From: Mauremys mutica
Lineage: Eukaryota; Chordata; Testudines; Geoemydidae
Assembly: GCF_020497125.1 (NCBI RefSeq)
Contig: NC_059075.1
Coordinates: 44,490,003-44,554,002 of the forward strand
Length of the DNA: 64,000 nt
Reading direction: 5' to 3'
The notes under the pieces are model-generated. The model did not search any database and was not told the origin of the DNA. It saw only the letters and a list, made by a program, of their open reading frames with translations. The first letter of the stretch is position 1, and every line of letters begins with the position of its first letter. Positions 1 through 11,365 of the stretch are shown piece after piece. The position numbers and the translations under genes are program-made.

Positions 1-1595
1 TCTAATCCTCCACTGTCTTCCATCTTGTATAGGCATGCAATTTGCATGCCAAGTGGCAGTGCTTTGCTGCCCCTTTGCACAAGTGACTACCCAATGCAGC
101 GTGGAACCTAATGTTGGGCAAAGGTCTCTCAATTATAAATACCTTTTATCCAGCAGCCAGGCATTTAAATCTAGGGACTTTGAGGGAGAGCCCATCAGCT
201 TATCTCTACTGTTACACAAGGAGAGAGACAGTATCTCAGGTAGCTAGAGCCAAGACCATGAAGATCTTTAAAGATCAAGATCAGCACCTTGAGTTGCACC
301 TGGAAGTGAATTGGAAGCCAGTGCTGTCTTTGAATCAGTGGTATAATATACTTCAAGGCTTACACTACTAAATCAATGGGCTGCTGCATTCTGCAGTAGG
401 CTCGGAATGGTCTTCAAGAGACTGAAAGACCATGAAACTCCAGGATGATGAGTACAGTATAAAAATAGATGGCTGTATAGCCTAATGTAGAATAATTTAA
501 TCTGGTGCTGACAAATAGATGGATGACAGCGGCAGGTTCTGTATCATATGGAAAAGTACATACAGAGTATTCAGTTCTCTCTCTCTGGAGCTCACACACC
601 AGTGTTAAAGCCTAGGTTTCAGATGTTTGCATCTTAACATGTATATGTTTTAACTGTTTGTATAGGAGGTGACATATTAACCTTGAAGCCTGCACAGAGG
701 ACTGAACTGTCTGCCAAATGCATTTCAACAAAGCATTTCATTTGACCAATTCTGTTTACCTGTGGTGATGGTTAGCTGATATGTACTTATTGTTAAGGGT
801 TGTTTGTTATCTAGCATATCTGATGAATGTACAGCATGAAGTAAGCTCAAATTCAGTTGTTAAGTACTTCCACACACATAAGCCTACTTAGATAAATGTA
901 CTGAATATATTTGGGTGCTGCTTACAGCTTATGATGAACGGAAAGGAAAATGACAGAAAAAGTTTTAGGCTAATCCATGTTTCATGTTCTTTCCCTTCTA
1001 TGATGAAATATAGTCTCACTCTACCACCTAATTAGGAGTGGGAATAAGACTAAAACAAGGAAGAGAAAAGGTCAAGAGGATCACTGCCATAGTATAGGGT
1101 AATTGAGCTATGTTATTAACAAACTCACACTTTTCCCCAGAAGGAAAGACCTACCACTATTTGTGAGCATTCCTTCTCTTTTATGACAACTCTCTGGACA
1201 CTTCTCTTCTTCAAAAGGGTGTAGAAAGTCAATATCTATGGATTAGATCCATGTTGTTCATTAGAACAAGGTGCTTTCTTCCTGTACAGTTTGTGACCCC
1301 TTTTTATATCTAGTAATCTTTCCACTGTGTGTAGTCAAAGGTGAAGGTGGTTGAAGAACAAATGAAATTTAGGGACATAGGAAGCCATCAGTTTATAAGC
1401 AGAACTACACATTTGAGGTAAACAGAAGTTCTTAAAAATAATGGCTTGATATGGTCTTCAGTATGAAATATAGAGAAAAATTTAGTATTTTGTGACTTTT
1501 CTTCCTTAATGATTTTGATATTTAGATTTATAAAATAAATGGTTATTTTTCTAGAATATAAATAGAGATTAGTAGTCTCTCCGCAACATACTTTT

Positions 1596-1668
1596 GGGAT
1601 GAAATCTTGGTCCTGTTGAAGTCAATGTCAGAATTTCCATTGTCTTTAATGGGGCCATGATTTCACCC
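1596..1668. repeat. Short palindromic MITE-like relic
   Basis: The left end reads gggatgaaatc and the right end gatttcaccc, which are inverted complements. The middle carries gaagtcaatg followed by the near-complement cattgtctttaatgg. This resembles old palindromic repeats scattered through amniote genomes whose centre reads acttcaatgg. The class is not certain. Confidence 0.45.
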
Positions 1669-2298
1669 TTGATGTTTAAACAAAAATTGCAGAAAGTTAA
1701 ATATCTGATATTTAAACAGAAAACTTTGGAAATTGATTTGGAAAAACTTCAAAAGCAATTAATCTGAAAAAAAAAAGGAAAGTAAAATATTTATATGTTT
1801 TAAAGTGCTACTATTTTATTAGAATGTCTTCTTTATCTTGCTATTTCATAATGCAAATCAGGATGTGGAGAAAGTGCTAATTTCACATTTAGCTAACATT
1901 AACAGAATTGTGACTGCATAAGTGGAGTTAATTTGTCACACAACAGAAAAATATACCTCTGTTTCCAACATCCTTATTATTTCTTGTAAAGAATTACTAG
2001 AATAATTATCTGCACATCACCCTACTTCTAGTTATTTCAAAACTGCATAAAGGGCCCAAAGAATGCACATTTTTAGAATATTTAAACATTATTTTTTGTT
2101 ATTATAGCTTTAAAAGAGCGTAAAACCTAAACAATTATAGTTATGGCTGATCTTAAAGATCACCCACAAATATGAAGATTCAAAATCCTTTTGTTAATAA
2201 AAAGACTGTATATAAATTGGCAGTTTATAGGCCTGATTTGCAGTCCAGCAGGTGAAATTCATTTTTGTGAAGACAGTGTATGCATGGCCCTGAACACC

Positions 2299-2399
2299 AC
2301 CTCCGCACTATTTAAGGTCCCAATCCTACAAACATTTCCGCAGGTGCTTAACTTCACTCATATGAGTAAGGTTAACCACATATGCATGTGACGAATCAG
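2299..2399. repeat. Decayed old amniote interspersed repeat
   Basis: Words such as aatcctacaaacat, gtgcttaacttcactcatatgagt and gaatcaggg match a very old repeat type known by its 'gatcctgcaaacactta ... gtgcttaac' wording. Similar decayed copies appear near 17.2 kb, 53.3 kb and 55.5 kb. Too diverged for firm boundaries. Confidence 0.35.
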
Positions 2400-4549
2400 G
2401 GCTTAAACTCTTAAGCCCAAACATTGGGCAGCAGTACAGAGTCTGAGCACATTTCTGCTCCATCCAGGCATAGGAACAATGGAGCTCTGAGGTGGCAGTG
2501 GTCTCCACTTCTCCCATGTACTCCATCTAGGGGTGTGTGTGGGGAAGGGGAGGAGCGCAGTGAGGAAGAATAAAATTATACATCTTTTGTAATGATTTAT
2601 CCAATGTTAAAAGGAATCATTTTTTGATCATGGGATGATGGCAGAGGAATTTTATTTCTTGTGTACCTAATCCAAAGCCCACCGAAGTCAAAGGAAAGAT
2701 TCTCTGCCTCTAATACTGTTACACATAAATAGGTATCCTCAATTTTAATTTTTGTGATGTTCCTGTGATTTCCAATACATTTTTCTTGAAACCAACTTTT
2801 CCTTTCATATGAGCATAGATTTGGAAAAGGAACAGTGAAAAATTACAGACTTGACTTCCTTATTGCCCTTTTCTCCTGGCTGATCAAGCCTTTATTGAAA
2901 AAAAAAATCTCCTGACCTTTTTTACTCCCACATGATTTCTAATAAAGATCCTGTCACATGGTTGTATCCTAGTAACTAGATGTTACAGTGGCAAAGTCTA
3001 TTAAGAAAGGGTCTAAGAATAGCATTCTGATGGTTCAAGGCAAGAATAATTTGATTTTTTTATGCCTCTAGCTCTATGTTTTTATTTACAACATATAATA
3101 ATAGAAATATAGCACCCTAGAGTTATTTAAATATAAGATCAACATTCTGTCAGCTGGATAGGAAACGTTTTTCCATCCTGAGAGAGTTTGAGATTTCAAA
3201 TTTTTCTCTCCCAAATCAGAACACAAACTCAAAATCTGAACATAAACAAATAATTTAAAATATTGGATTGAGCACATTTAAACATTTCTGTTTCAATCTT
3301 TTAATAAGTTAACCTTATTTTTAACATAAATTAACTAAAATTTCAGAAGAAAGACAAAAACAGAAATGAAACAGCATCTTTTGACAAAATTTAAAACTTT
3401 TTCCCCCACCCAAATCGTGAGACTCCTTGAAACTGACCCTTTCCCACAAAGAGTTTCAGTTTGGATAAAATCAACATTTTCTTAACAAAATAAATGTTTA
3501 GCTGGAAAATTTCCAACTACTTCTAATAGTATATTAGCTACCATATTTATTTCTGCTAATAAGGCAAATACTGGGTGACATGGAAATTTCGTACAAGGAG
3601 CAAATCATGACAGCCTATAATCATTCTAGTAGCTCTGAGCAGAAGCCCACATGATGAGGGACTACTGTGTTTTAAAAAATAAAATCACTAACACTAGGTT
3701 TTAAAAGTTACTGGAAAATTCAAGTGTGTAGGGACTGATAATCCACTAAGACCTTTAAATAGTTACTACACAGCTATGACTCAGTCCTGCAAGAATCTAC
3801 CCTATGTGAGTACGACTGATACCCTTTCATAGAGTAGTACCTTCTTCTATGAGTAGTTCCATTGAACTCTGGTCTATTACTGTTTGTAGAGTTGGACTGT
3901 GAACCCATTGTGCTTTTAAGGAAAGAAACAGCCCCTCTCAAAAAGTTGTTCCAATAGTTTTGGTTTTAATGAATCAGCATTTTCTGACCAAAAAAATATT
4001 GGAAATTTCATGACCAGCTCTAGTCAGAACGCTATATTTTACAAAATGGACTCTGGATATACTTTTCGGTTTTCTGGTTCTGCTTCTCTAGATTCCTCTT
4101 TTCCTCAGTTCCTCTACTGCCATTCTCCCCTTCTTCCCTTTCCTTCTTTTTTCCTACTCTGATGATCGTATTACATTTCACATCTTGCCATTCCCCCTCA
4201 CCTCACCCCTGCCCTATAATTAAAATACAAAACTAGACAATGAACTAAAAAGGTATGCAGTCATCACCGTGATCAATTATAATATGCTGTAGCCTTTCCC
4301 AAAGCCTTCTGTTTTTAACTCTCTTATATGGGAAAAGGTTGGTATGGACAAATCCCCCAGTTAGAAACATTTTTTGAGGAAAAGAAAGTTTTGAAATGGT
4401 AAGATCCTTTTTTGACATTTTCTAAACAACATTTCATTTTCCAGTTCAAAATGACTGTTTCAAAATTTTAATTAATTTACACTAAAAAAAGGTTAAAATA
4501 ATGTAAGAGGTCAAAATGTTTCACTTAACCCAATCATATTCCCTCCTGT

Positions 4550-4592
4550 AGCGAGGCGGTGGGATACCCCACAGCCCCGCCGAGGGACGAAC
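4550..4592 (+). repeat. 43-bp direct repeat, copy 1
   Basis: Identical to 5364-5406 except for one C/T difference. It begins agcgaggcggtggg and ends gagggacgaac, three bases inside the left LTR terminus. Its partner lies 20 bases inside the right terminus. Confidence 0.9.
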
Positions 4593-5363
4593 TGCCCCTA
4601 ACACCAAGGTGGGTGGAGCCACTGGGTCCTGCGCCTGCCCCTCAGAGGTCACGGTGCCGACCCAGAAGTATAAAAGCTCACTAGCAGAGCTCAGTGGGGA
4701 ACCAGCCGCCGGAGAGACCAGACGTCTGTGACTGAGCTCCCTCTGGGGAGACAGCAGCAGGCCCCGGCCAGCCGGAGGTCGCACCGGGCCAGCCGAGCCT
4801 ACCCCTCGCTCGTTACCCTGAGGACTGGCCGAGCCTGCCCCGCGCCCGCTACCCCGAGGAGAAGCCGAGCCTGCCCTTCGCTGTGTACCCCGAGGAACCG
4901 ATGGTGTTCGAGACTGCCGAGGACGATAGCACAACCCAGGTACCCTACGAGGGGGAGTGTGGAAGTAGCCCGGGGGCAGCCGACCCCAGTCTGACTGCAG
5001 CACTGCCTGAACCTATGTCAGTGTGTTGCGGCCAGGATCCCCACTGACAGCAGCGAGTCTTTGCCGCTGCTAGGGCCCCGGGCTGGGACTCAGTAGAGAG
5101 GGAGGTCCTGCGTCCCCCCCTGCCGCCCACTCCTTGGGTGACAGGCTCCCCCTTTTCCTTTTCCTGGCCTGGAGAGGCTAGGACAATTTGACTACTGACT
5201 CAGCCCCTGCTTAAGGGCCTGAGTCCCTGACTGTTTGGTTGCTGCCCCGCCCTGACCTAGGGCCTGGGCTGCTATTGCACTATTGACTCAGCCCCTGGTT
5301 AAAGGTCTGAGCCCCTAACTGCCGTCCCACACTGCCACAGAGCCCGGACTGACGGCGAATTAG

Positions 5364-5406
5364 AGCGAGGCGGTGGGATACCCCACAGCCCCGCTGAGGG
5401 ACGAAC
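5364..5406 (+). repeat. 43-bp direct repeat, copy 2
   Basis: Second copy of the block at 4550-4592, 814 bases downstream, with a single mismatch. It sits near the 3' end of the probable LTR, which is unusual because LTR ends normally share only a few bases. Confidence 0.9.
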
Positions 5407-5426
5407 CTCAGCAAAGCCCCTCTACA

Positions 5427-6787
5427 CCCCACCTTTCCCCCAATTATTGGTTCATCAGAATTTTGTCCTGATTCAGGACAAGAAATTTTTTGAAATCTTG
5501 AAAATTCTCACAAGAAAGGTAAAGTGTTTCTGCCCAAATTTACATCTCATATCCCTCAGCTCTGGGGGCTGCAAGGATATGGGCAGGTCAAGTGACGAGC
5601 TGGCTAGGCCTCATCTCAATGCTATCATAGCCCCGGCTAAAGGGAAGCTTCATGCTGAGGGGGAAACTCTGCGTTTAGGTGTAGAGGTGGGTGATTTTTT
5701 CCCCCCCAGCAAATAAGTTTTACTGAAAAGTGTATTTTCAGTGCATCAAAACTATTCATGGATTCAAGTCAAATTTGGCAAAAGTTTCAATCAAAAACTT
5801 TGAAAAATATCAAAACAATTTCAAAATGAAAAGTCATTTCAAAAATGAAATGACTCAAATTCCCCTCCGCCAGATTTGTTGATTCGGCCACTGAACTGAA
5901 AGAAACCAATTAGTCACTCGGGAGCTCCTGCTCTTCCTTCTCCCATGTAATTAAGAGGTTGGGGAGCATGGTACTTCTGGTGCCCAGTCCCGATCTGCCT
6001 GGCTGCAGTAGCTTGCATGTGAGCAAGGCTTGCAGGATCAGACCCTGCCTTTCCTCCAAACAGTTACACATGCAATTCATTCTTAGCTGTCATTCATATG
6101 GCATGATGTTCTTACCTGAGCTAGATGAAGCTGGCGTAGTTCAGGCTTGAATCTGAGTCTAGTCAAAGAGTTTGAGGAATCTCAAATTTCAGTGCAAAGT
6201 CTAATGTGGGGAGGGGGGTTTCCTGTAACCTTGTGTTCCTGGGACACTCAGGGTTTAATACAACAGAAGAAGACAGATAATGAAAACATAATTAAAAATC
6301 ACTGTCTTACAATTCAAACAAATTAATTCAATATACAATTAATATCCAGCCCTGAGAATGCTGCACAATACTGGAGAGAGATCAAGCTTTGAAACGCAGC
6401 CACCCTGAGGGAGAAGGGGTGAGAGACAGATGAATAATTTCAGATGACTCATTGCAGCCACTCAGAAGAACTAAACGAGAAATGTAAATACCCGTACTAG
6501 AACACTGCATGTAAGAAATTTCACGTATGTGTGAGTAGTTAAAAAGGGAATAGACAGATCAGTTATAGAGGGAAAACTTTAATACCACAAGTTTTTAAGT
6601 CTCTTTGTCACAGCCAGAATGGGTTTTATCAGGCCAAAAAGTCATAGTTTTAATTTAAAAAAGAAGAATAAGTAATGGCACATTATATTTCAATTAGAGT
6701 TGTTTGCTATAGGAAATTGAGAAAAGTCAGAAAATGCCCTTGATTTTACAATAAAAAAATTGTTTAAGTTTAATATTTAACTAATAA
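5427..6787. other. Non-coding DNA, nothing recognised
   Basis: Apart from an AT-rich repeat-like stretch around 5710-5850 (gtttcaatcaaaaacttt, caaaatgaaaagtcatttc) I see no gene, RNA or clear element. Confidence 0.5.
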
Positions 6788-7072
6788 GGGTACGTCTATA
6801 CTACCCGCTGGATCAGCGGGTAGTGTTCGATGTATGGGGGATCGATTTACAGCGCCTCATCTGGATGCGATAAATCGATCCGCTAATCAACACCCGTACT
6901 CCACCTCAGCAGGAGGAGTAAGCGCCGTCGACGGGGGAGCCACACCAGTCAACTCGCCACCGTGAGGACGACCAGGTAAGTCAAACTAAGATACTTTTAC
7001 TTCAGCTACGCGAATAGCGTAGCTGAAGTTGCGTATCTTAATTTGAACCCCCCGCCCCGCTAGTGTAAACCC
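6788..7072. mobile_element. Palindrome-rich MITE, Harbinger-like
   Basis: The left end is GGGTACGTCTATACTA and the right end, read on the minus strand, GGGTTTACACTAGCGGG: related terminal inverted repeats of the 'gtctacacta' type seen in the other Harbinger-like elements here. Internally it has perfect or near-perfect hairpins: cccgctggatcagcggg at 6803-6819, ggatcgattta/taaatcgatcc at 6839-6880, and a 32-base hairpin at 6998-7029 around gctacgcgaatagcgtagc. That last hairpin recurs in the MITE at 62154. The left flank is taa; the right flank att does not match, so no target duplication is claimed. Confidence 0.7.
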
Positions 7073-8735
7073 ATTTAAAAATCCATGCTCCATACAGCCA
7101 AGCTGAGGTGACAAAGATCATGACTTGTCATAAAAAATGTTCTACCTTCCACTGCTAGCTTCAGAGTGGATTTAGTGGAACAGAAAATCCCGTCACATGT
7201 ATGCTGATATTTATTAGAATTTTTTTTTAAAAGGAAGGTTTTGTACACATTAGCCTTTTGATACATTAAGGTCAGAGTCATACCTTTAAATACAAAACGT
7301 GGGAAATGCTGAATCCTAAGTTATGCATATGTTGCATACGCAGCCACAGAACTGAAAATGAAATTTGTAATAAGAGCTGGGTGAAGACTGCAAAAAAGAA
7401 TTCACTGATATTTGTTCAAATTAAAAAAATGAATTTGCTTCAGTTTTATTTTTGCCCCCTTTTATTCATTTTTCACAGACCTTCGTGCAAATTGTTATTC
7501 TCAAGAATGGCTGCAAAAGGAAAGTGCCATGAATACATGAACAAATGCACTTGCCTATCTTGAAAGCTCTTTGTTCTTTCAAGAGTCATCCAGTCACGAA
7601 GCAGAAAAAATGCCATATGCTGAAGAGTCCCTTCCTACAACATAATAGCAAATGATAAATAGGGAATAGTAGACCCAATTATATTACCAGTTCAGAACTG
7701 GTAATACTTCAGAAGATGATGACCATGAATCAAGATGTTGCTAGCAGAAAGGTTGCAACACTATATTTGCAACTATATTTTTGTACACATTTTTTGGAAT
7801 GACCTGGGAGAGCAAATTAAAATGTTTGACCAAAACCCACAGATGGGTACTAGCGTGGCTAGGGTTATATCATTTACTATAAAACACTGGCCTCTTGAAA
7901 CATAATTCAAAGCTGCAGTATTCACATCAGAAGAGTACTAAGTAGAGCAACATGAGTCATGCCAGGCTGAATTAAATGCAATTACAATCTTTAAAAATAC
8001 CTCCAAACAGCTACTCCTCCAGGAGAAAAAGAGGCGAGGAATAGCCATGAAGCCATAGAGTGGTGCAGGTTAAGGCCCAGACTGTTGTATCCTTCCTTAT
8101 GTTAAAAGTACCTTATACCATAAGCAGTTGCACTGATATCAGTGACATGTGAAGTAAGCATATCACACTTGTGTGTGTAAGTGTGACCATCACTTCATGT
8201 GAAGAATATTTTGTTCTAGCCCTAAGTAATCACTAAGGATAATCAAATTTAGCATAATGCTAACAGCACATAATCAAAAGTGTGTTTTTGTAATCTATAA
8301 AATCACTCTAATACACTAAATCCAATCAGCACTAGACAAAAGTAACAGTGGCTGGGTTGTGTTACTTGATTTTTATCCACTATTTTTTAATAAGAATCCT
8401 TGTTTTGAGACTTGAAACAAGTCTAGTTCCTTAACAAAACTTTGTTAAGTCCAAATTGGTTTGTTTTTGTTTTGAACAAAAACCAACATCATCATCATGT
8501 AACTTAGAAATGGAAAAAAATTGTTAAAAGTGCTGTATTTGTACTAATATTTTTTTTGTTTTTTAAATTACTAATCCTATTCTTAGGTATTTTAAATGTA
8601 AGTCTTAAAATATACTTTTACATTTGTTTCTTCTCAGCTGGATTCCAGATACTACATCAGGTTGTTTTCTGATGCATTATTCTAAATCCAATACAGCTCC
8701 TAATGTAATTTACAAGTGGAGACTGTCTCCTCTGA
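7073..8735. other. AT-rich non-coding DNA
   Basis: No gene or recognisable mobile element. The composition is AT-rich with many short stops in every frame. Confidence 0.5.
8723..8735 (+). repeat. Target duplication, left copy
   Basis: CTGTCTCCTCTGA, identical to 9218-9230; the boundary C is ambiguous, so the duplication is 12 or 13 bp. It marks the inverted Penelope-like unit as a single insertion. Confidence 0.8.
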
Positions 8736-8784
8736 AAAAAGAGCAGGAGTACTTGTGGCACCTTAAAGACTAACAAATTTATTT

Positions 8785-8826
8785 TAGCATGAGCTTTCGT
8801 GAGCTGCAGTTCACTTCTTCGGATGC
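8785..8826 (-). ncRNA. Hammerhead-like motif in Penelope-like arm (minus)
   Basis: Read on the minus strand: gcatCCGAAGAA, a hairpin gtgaac-tgca-gctcac, then GAAAGCTCATGC. This is the order of a hammerhead core (CUGANGA, stem II, GAAA, short stem III). It differs by C for U at core position 4 and by one extra A before stem II, and stem II has one A-C mismatch. Probably inactive in this copy. Confidence 0.4.
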
Positions 8827-9091
8827 ATAGAATGGAACACACAGACAGGGGATATTTATACATACAGAGAACATGAAAAGGTGGTAGTATGCATACCAAC
8901 AGGCAGAGTCTAATCAATTGAGATGAGCTATCGTCAGCCTCCTGCTGACGATAGCTCATCTCAATTGATTAGACTCTGCCTGACGATAGCCTCATCTCAA
9001 TTGATTAGACTCTGCCTGTTGGTATGCATACTTCCACCTTTTCATGTTCTCTGTATGTATAAATATCCCCTGTCTGTGTGTTCCATTCTAT

Positions 9092-9133
9092 GCATCCGAA
9101 GAAGTGAGCTGCAGCTCACGAAAGCTCATGCTA
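9092..9133 (+). ncRNA. Hammerhead-like motif in Penelope-like arm (plus)
   Basis: gcatCCGAAGAA is followed by a perfect 6-bp hairpin (gtgagc-tgca-gctcac), then GAAA and agc-tcat-gct as a possible short stem III. The layout is that of a hammerhead ribozyme, a motif established in Penelope-like elements. One core substitution and one extra A make activity uncertain. A third copy, at 19620-19897, keeps the canonical CUGA at this place. Confidence 0.45.
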
Positions 9134-9217
9134 AAATAAATTTGTTAGTCTTTAAGGTGCCACAAGTACTCCTGTTCTTTTTGCGGATACAGACTAACAT
9201 GGCTGCTACTCTGAAAC

Positions 9218-9230
9218 CTGTCTCCTCTGA
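9218..9230 (+). repeat. Target duplication, right copy
   Basis: CTGTCTCCTCTGA, the right partner of 8723-8735. Confidence 0.8.
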
Positions 9231-10995
9231 GTTGTTTTTAATCTCATGGTTTTTCCAATTAGCTAATGAGATGTCAATTACTTATGCAAATCAAAACAGA
9301 ACACTGGAGAACTTGAAAACCTTCAGTGGGTGGAAAAAAGAATCATTCAGCAGCCCCCAGCATGTATTTTGCTGAGTCTGAGGAGACTACAACTTAACAA
9401 AAACAGAGGAATCAGGAGACATCTTGACATAGCACACTGGCATATGTCTATGAGAGCTGGCAGAATATGAGAACCATCCATTTGTAAGCACAGAACAGCA
9501 GATAGTGTCTCCAGGCAAGATATATATGTACATTTTATTTTTTTCTCACAATGCGTATGGGTGACTTGCAAGATCATACGAGACATCATAACACAGGGAT
9601 GCCAAAGTATGCTTGTAACATATAAAATGAAATCTCCAAATATTTTCTTGATGGAGCTGATCGCTTTATGCCTCCAAGTCTGCATGCTGAGTCACTCTGT
9701 CCTTAGATTTCTTGAGGTAGCCATCTAAGAGAAACACTAAAAGCTAATGCATTTTCAGTTTGCAGTTTTCATTTTCAAAAGCTTCACTTTCTTGTGGTCC
9801 AAATGACATACACATTTTGGAAGATATAAATACTTGGAGAGTCCCCCAGTTTTGTGGAGGGAATTAGTATTTGTAAAGAGCCAGATCCTCATCTAGTGTA
9901 AAACAGCATAGCTCCACTAAAGCCAACAAAGCCATGCTGATGTACACCAGTTGGGGATCCAGCCCCTTCATTTCAACACTAGCACTACAGCAACCAATCT
10001 AGTTCATCATCATTGCTTGCCCTTCCAGTTTAAATACTTCATTCTGTTGCCAGAGCCTTTAGTGCTGCATCATAATCAGAACAAGCTGCAAAATCTAATT
10101 TGCTGTTGTATTTTGTCACTGCTAGAGATCTTCTGATCTGTCTTTGAAAAGGGAATGAGACAGGCATGCGTACAAACAGGCATGCTCATATTTGAGCAAG
10201 TTATGGGAGAAAAATATTGCCTACTCCAGGCTTCTGTCTTAGACTATGTGGATTTACACTATTTCATTACATCGGTGGTAATTCCTACTTCGCAGAATGT
10301 CAATGCTGCTCACTGGAGAAAGGGGGTTGCAGCTAGAGCTGCTGACATTTGTTTGAAAGTCCTTATTTTGGCAGCATTAGAGATTCAGTGCAGAGAAGAG
10401 GTGGCTGCATTTTTATGCTCATTATTGATATGCTCTCATCTAATACAGCTGGATGTTCCTGGTTTATTTCTCAAAAACAATGGCATATTATTTAGCCACA
10501 CAGTAGTCATAGGACTTGTGAAAAGATGAAGAGGTGTTGAAAAAAAATCAAATTTAGTTATGGAATAGGGGAAGTTACCTTCTCCCCCCCCCTCCCCCAT
10601 ACCTCCAGTCACAATGGGATCTAAGCATATAAAGTAGTGAGGCATATAAAGATTGTGATTATTACAAAGCAGAAATTAAAGTAGATTTAGGCTATGCAAC
10701 GTTTTGTGACTAACTGCAAACAGAAGTCAGCACTAGTTTTCTGATACCCACATTTATACACCATTAGAAACAGATCTCATGGCCTTGGGATCCAAAACCC
10801 CAGGCTTCTACCAATTGAGCTAATGGAGAAGCTCTTTTAGCTCACCTGAAAAGTAGTGATTCACAACAAGCACAAATATTTGTTGGAGACAACATGTACT
10901 TCATTCCATCATAGTGGGCATTAAAATACTTGCTATCTGCTGTGTATCTAAGATCTAAGTGCTCTGAAGAGCAGCACTTCCTTAAACCTCTTCTG
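9231..10995. other. AT-rich non-coding DNA
   Basis: No gene is recognised. It contains one palindromic relic (9879-9965) and a C-rich run near 10583. Confidence 0.5.
9879..9965. repeat. Palindromic MITE-like relic
   Basis: The left side reads gagccagatcctcatctagtgtaaa and the right side gtacaccagttggggatccagcccc in pieces that are inverted complements, with gcatagctcca facing the near-complement in the middle. This matches an old palindromic repeat type of amniotes ('ccagatcctcagctggtgtaaat'). Confidence 0.5.
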
Positions 10996-11270
10996 TGTCC
11001 TTGTCTACAGCTAAAACTTAGGTTGACCTAGCTATGTCGCTCAGAGGTGTGAAAAATTCAGACCCCAAAAGACAGAGTTAGGCTGACCTAAGCCCCAGTG
11101 TAGACACTGGTAGGTTGATGGAAGAATTCTTCCGTCAACCTAACTACCGCCTCCCAAGGGTGTGGATTTACTATGGTGACAGAAAAGCCTCTTCCATTGT
11201 TGTAGTGTCTACACTACAGTGGCATAATTTCAGTGCTTTGGCTGTAATGCTTGTCGTCTAGACCTACCCT
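10996..11270. mobile_element. Harbinger-like MITE
   Basis: The left end ccttgtctacagctaaaac and the right end tcgtctagaccta are of the inverted 'gtctacac' type. The interior has aggttgacctagcta, a palindrome ggttgatggaagaattcttccgtcaacc around 11112-11139, and gtagtgtctacactac at 11202-11217. The wording matches a common turtle MITE family with Harbinger-type ends. Exact termini and the 3-bp target duplication are not clear. Confidence 0.5.
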
Positions 11271-11365
11271 GAATCAACATACTTGCAGGAGGCCAGAAAG
11301 CTTGCCAGAGTTCTTACCACAAAAAAAAAAAGTGGAAGGTGAGGACTAACCTCACAAAAATATTT

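Larger units (their letters stand above)
1..4546. other. AT-rich non-coding DNA with decayed repeats
   Basis: I see no convincing gene here: reading frames are short, lack family motifs and are interrupted. The sequence is AT-rich with poly-A/T runs. It holds two decayed palindromic repeat fragments listed separately (1596-1668 and 2299-2399). From about 3330 to 4025 there is an AT-rich stretch full of words such as gaaatttc and aaaatgtt that recur at 33.8, 50.9 and 53 kb. Confidence 0.6.
4547..5426 (+). mobile_element. Probable solo LTR (TGTAGC...CTACA family)
   Basis: The segment starts TGTAGCGAGGCGG and ends CTCTACA, so it has complementary TGTAG/CTACA ends. A TATA box (TATAAAAG) lies at 4669-4676, about 123 bases from the start, matching the promoter spacing of the two minus-strand LTRs at 30380 and 51918, which begin TGTAGC too. 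It is GC-rich against AT-rich flanks. A 43-base block at 4550-4592 recurs at 5364-5406 with one mismatch, and the 3' part holds two imperfect copies of a 'gactcagcccctg(c/g)tta' unit. Flanking 5-mers (cctcc/cccca) do not give a clean target duplication, so the ends are probable rather than proven. No internal retroviral genes remain. Confidence 0.55.
8736..9218. mobile_element. Penelope-like element, inverted head-to-head copies
   Basis: Two copies of one repeat face each other. The left arm (8736-8937) is the minus-strand version of the right arm (8945-9218), with a 7-base spacer. A 37-base piece of the right arm, around catctcaattgattagactctgcc, is tandemly duplicated (8945-8980 and 8981-9017). 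The outer sequence (ggtgccacaagtactcct, ctgctactctgaaac) is a very common turtle repeat end that I attribute to Penelope-like elements, which are known for inverted and truncated terminal repeats. CTGTCTCCTCTGA flanks both sides (8723-8735 and 9218-9230), a 12-13 bp target duplication. Each arm carries a hammerhead-like fold. No RT coding region remains. Confidence 0.7.

Noticed and set aside
4521..5003. 160-codon minus-strand open frame
   Set aside because: Lies in a GC-rich LTR, has low-complexity Arg/Gly/Ser/Pro content and no domain; explained by composition.
8657..9375. 100- and 150-codon frames on both strands
   Set aside because: They translate the two arms of the inverted Penelope-like repeat, hence the same peptide on both strands.
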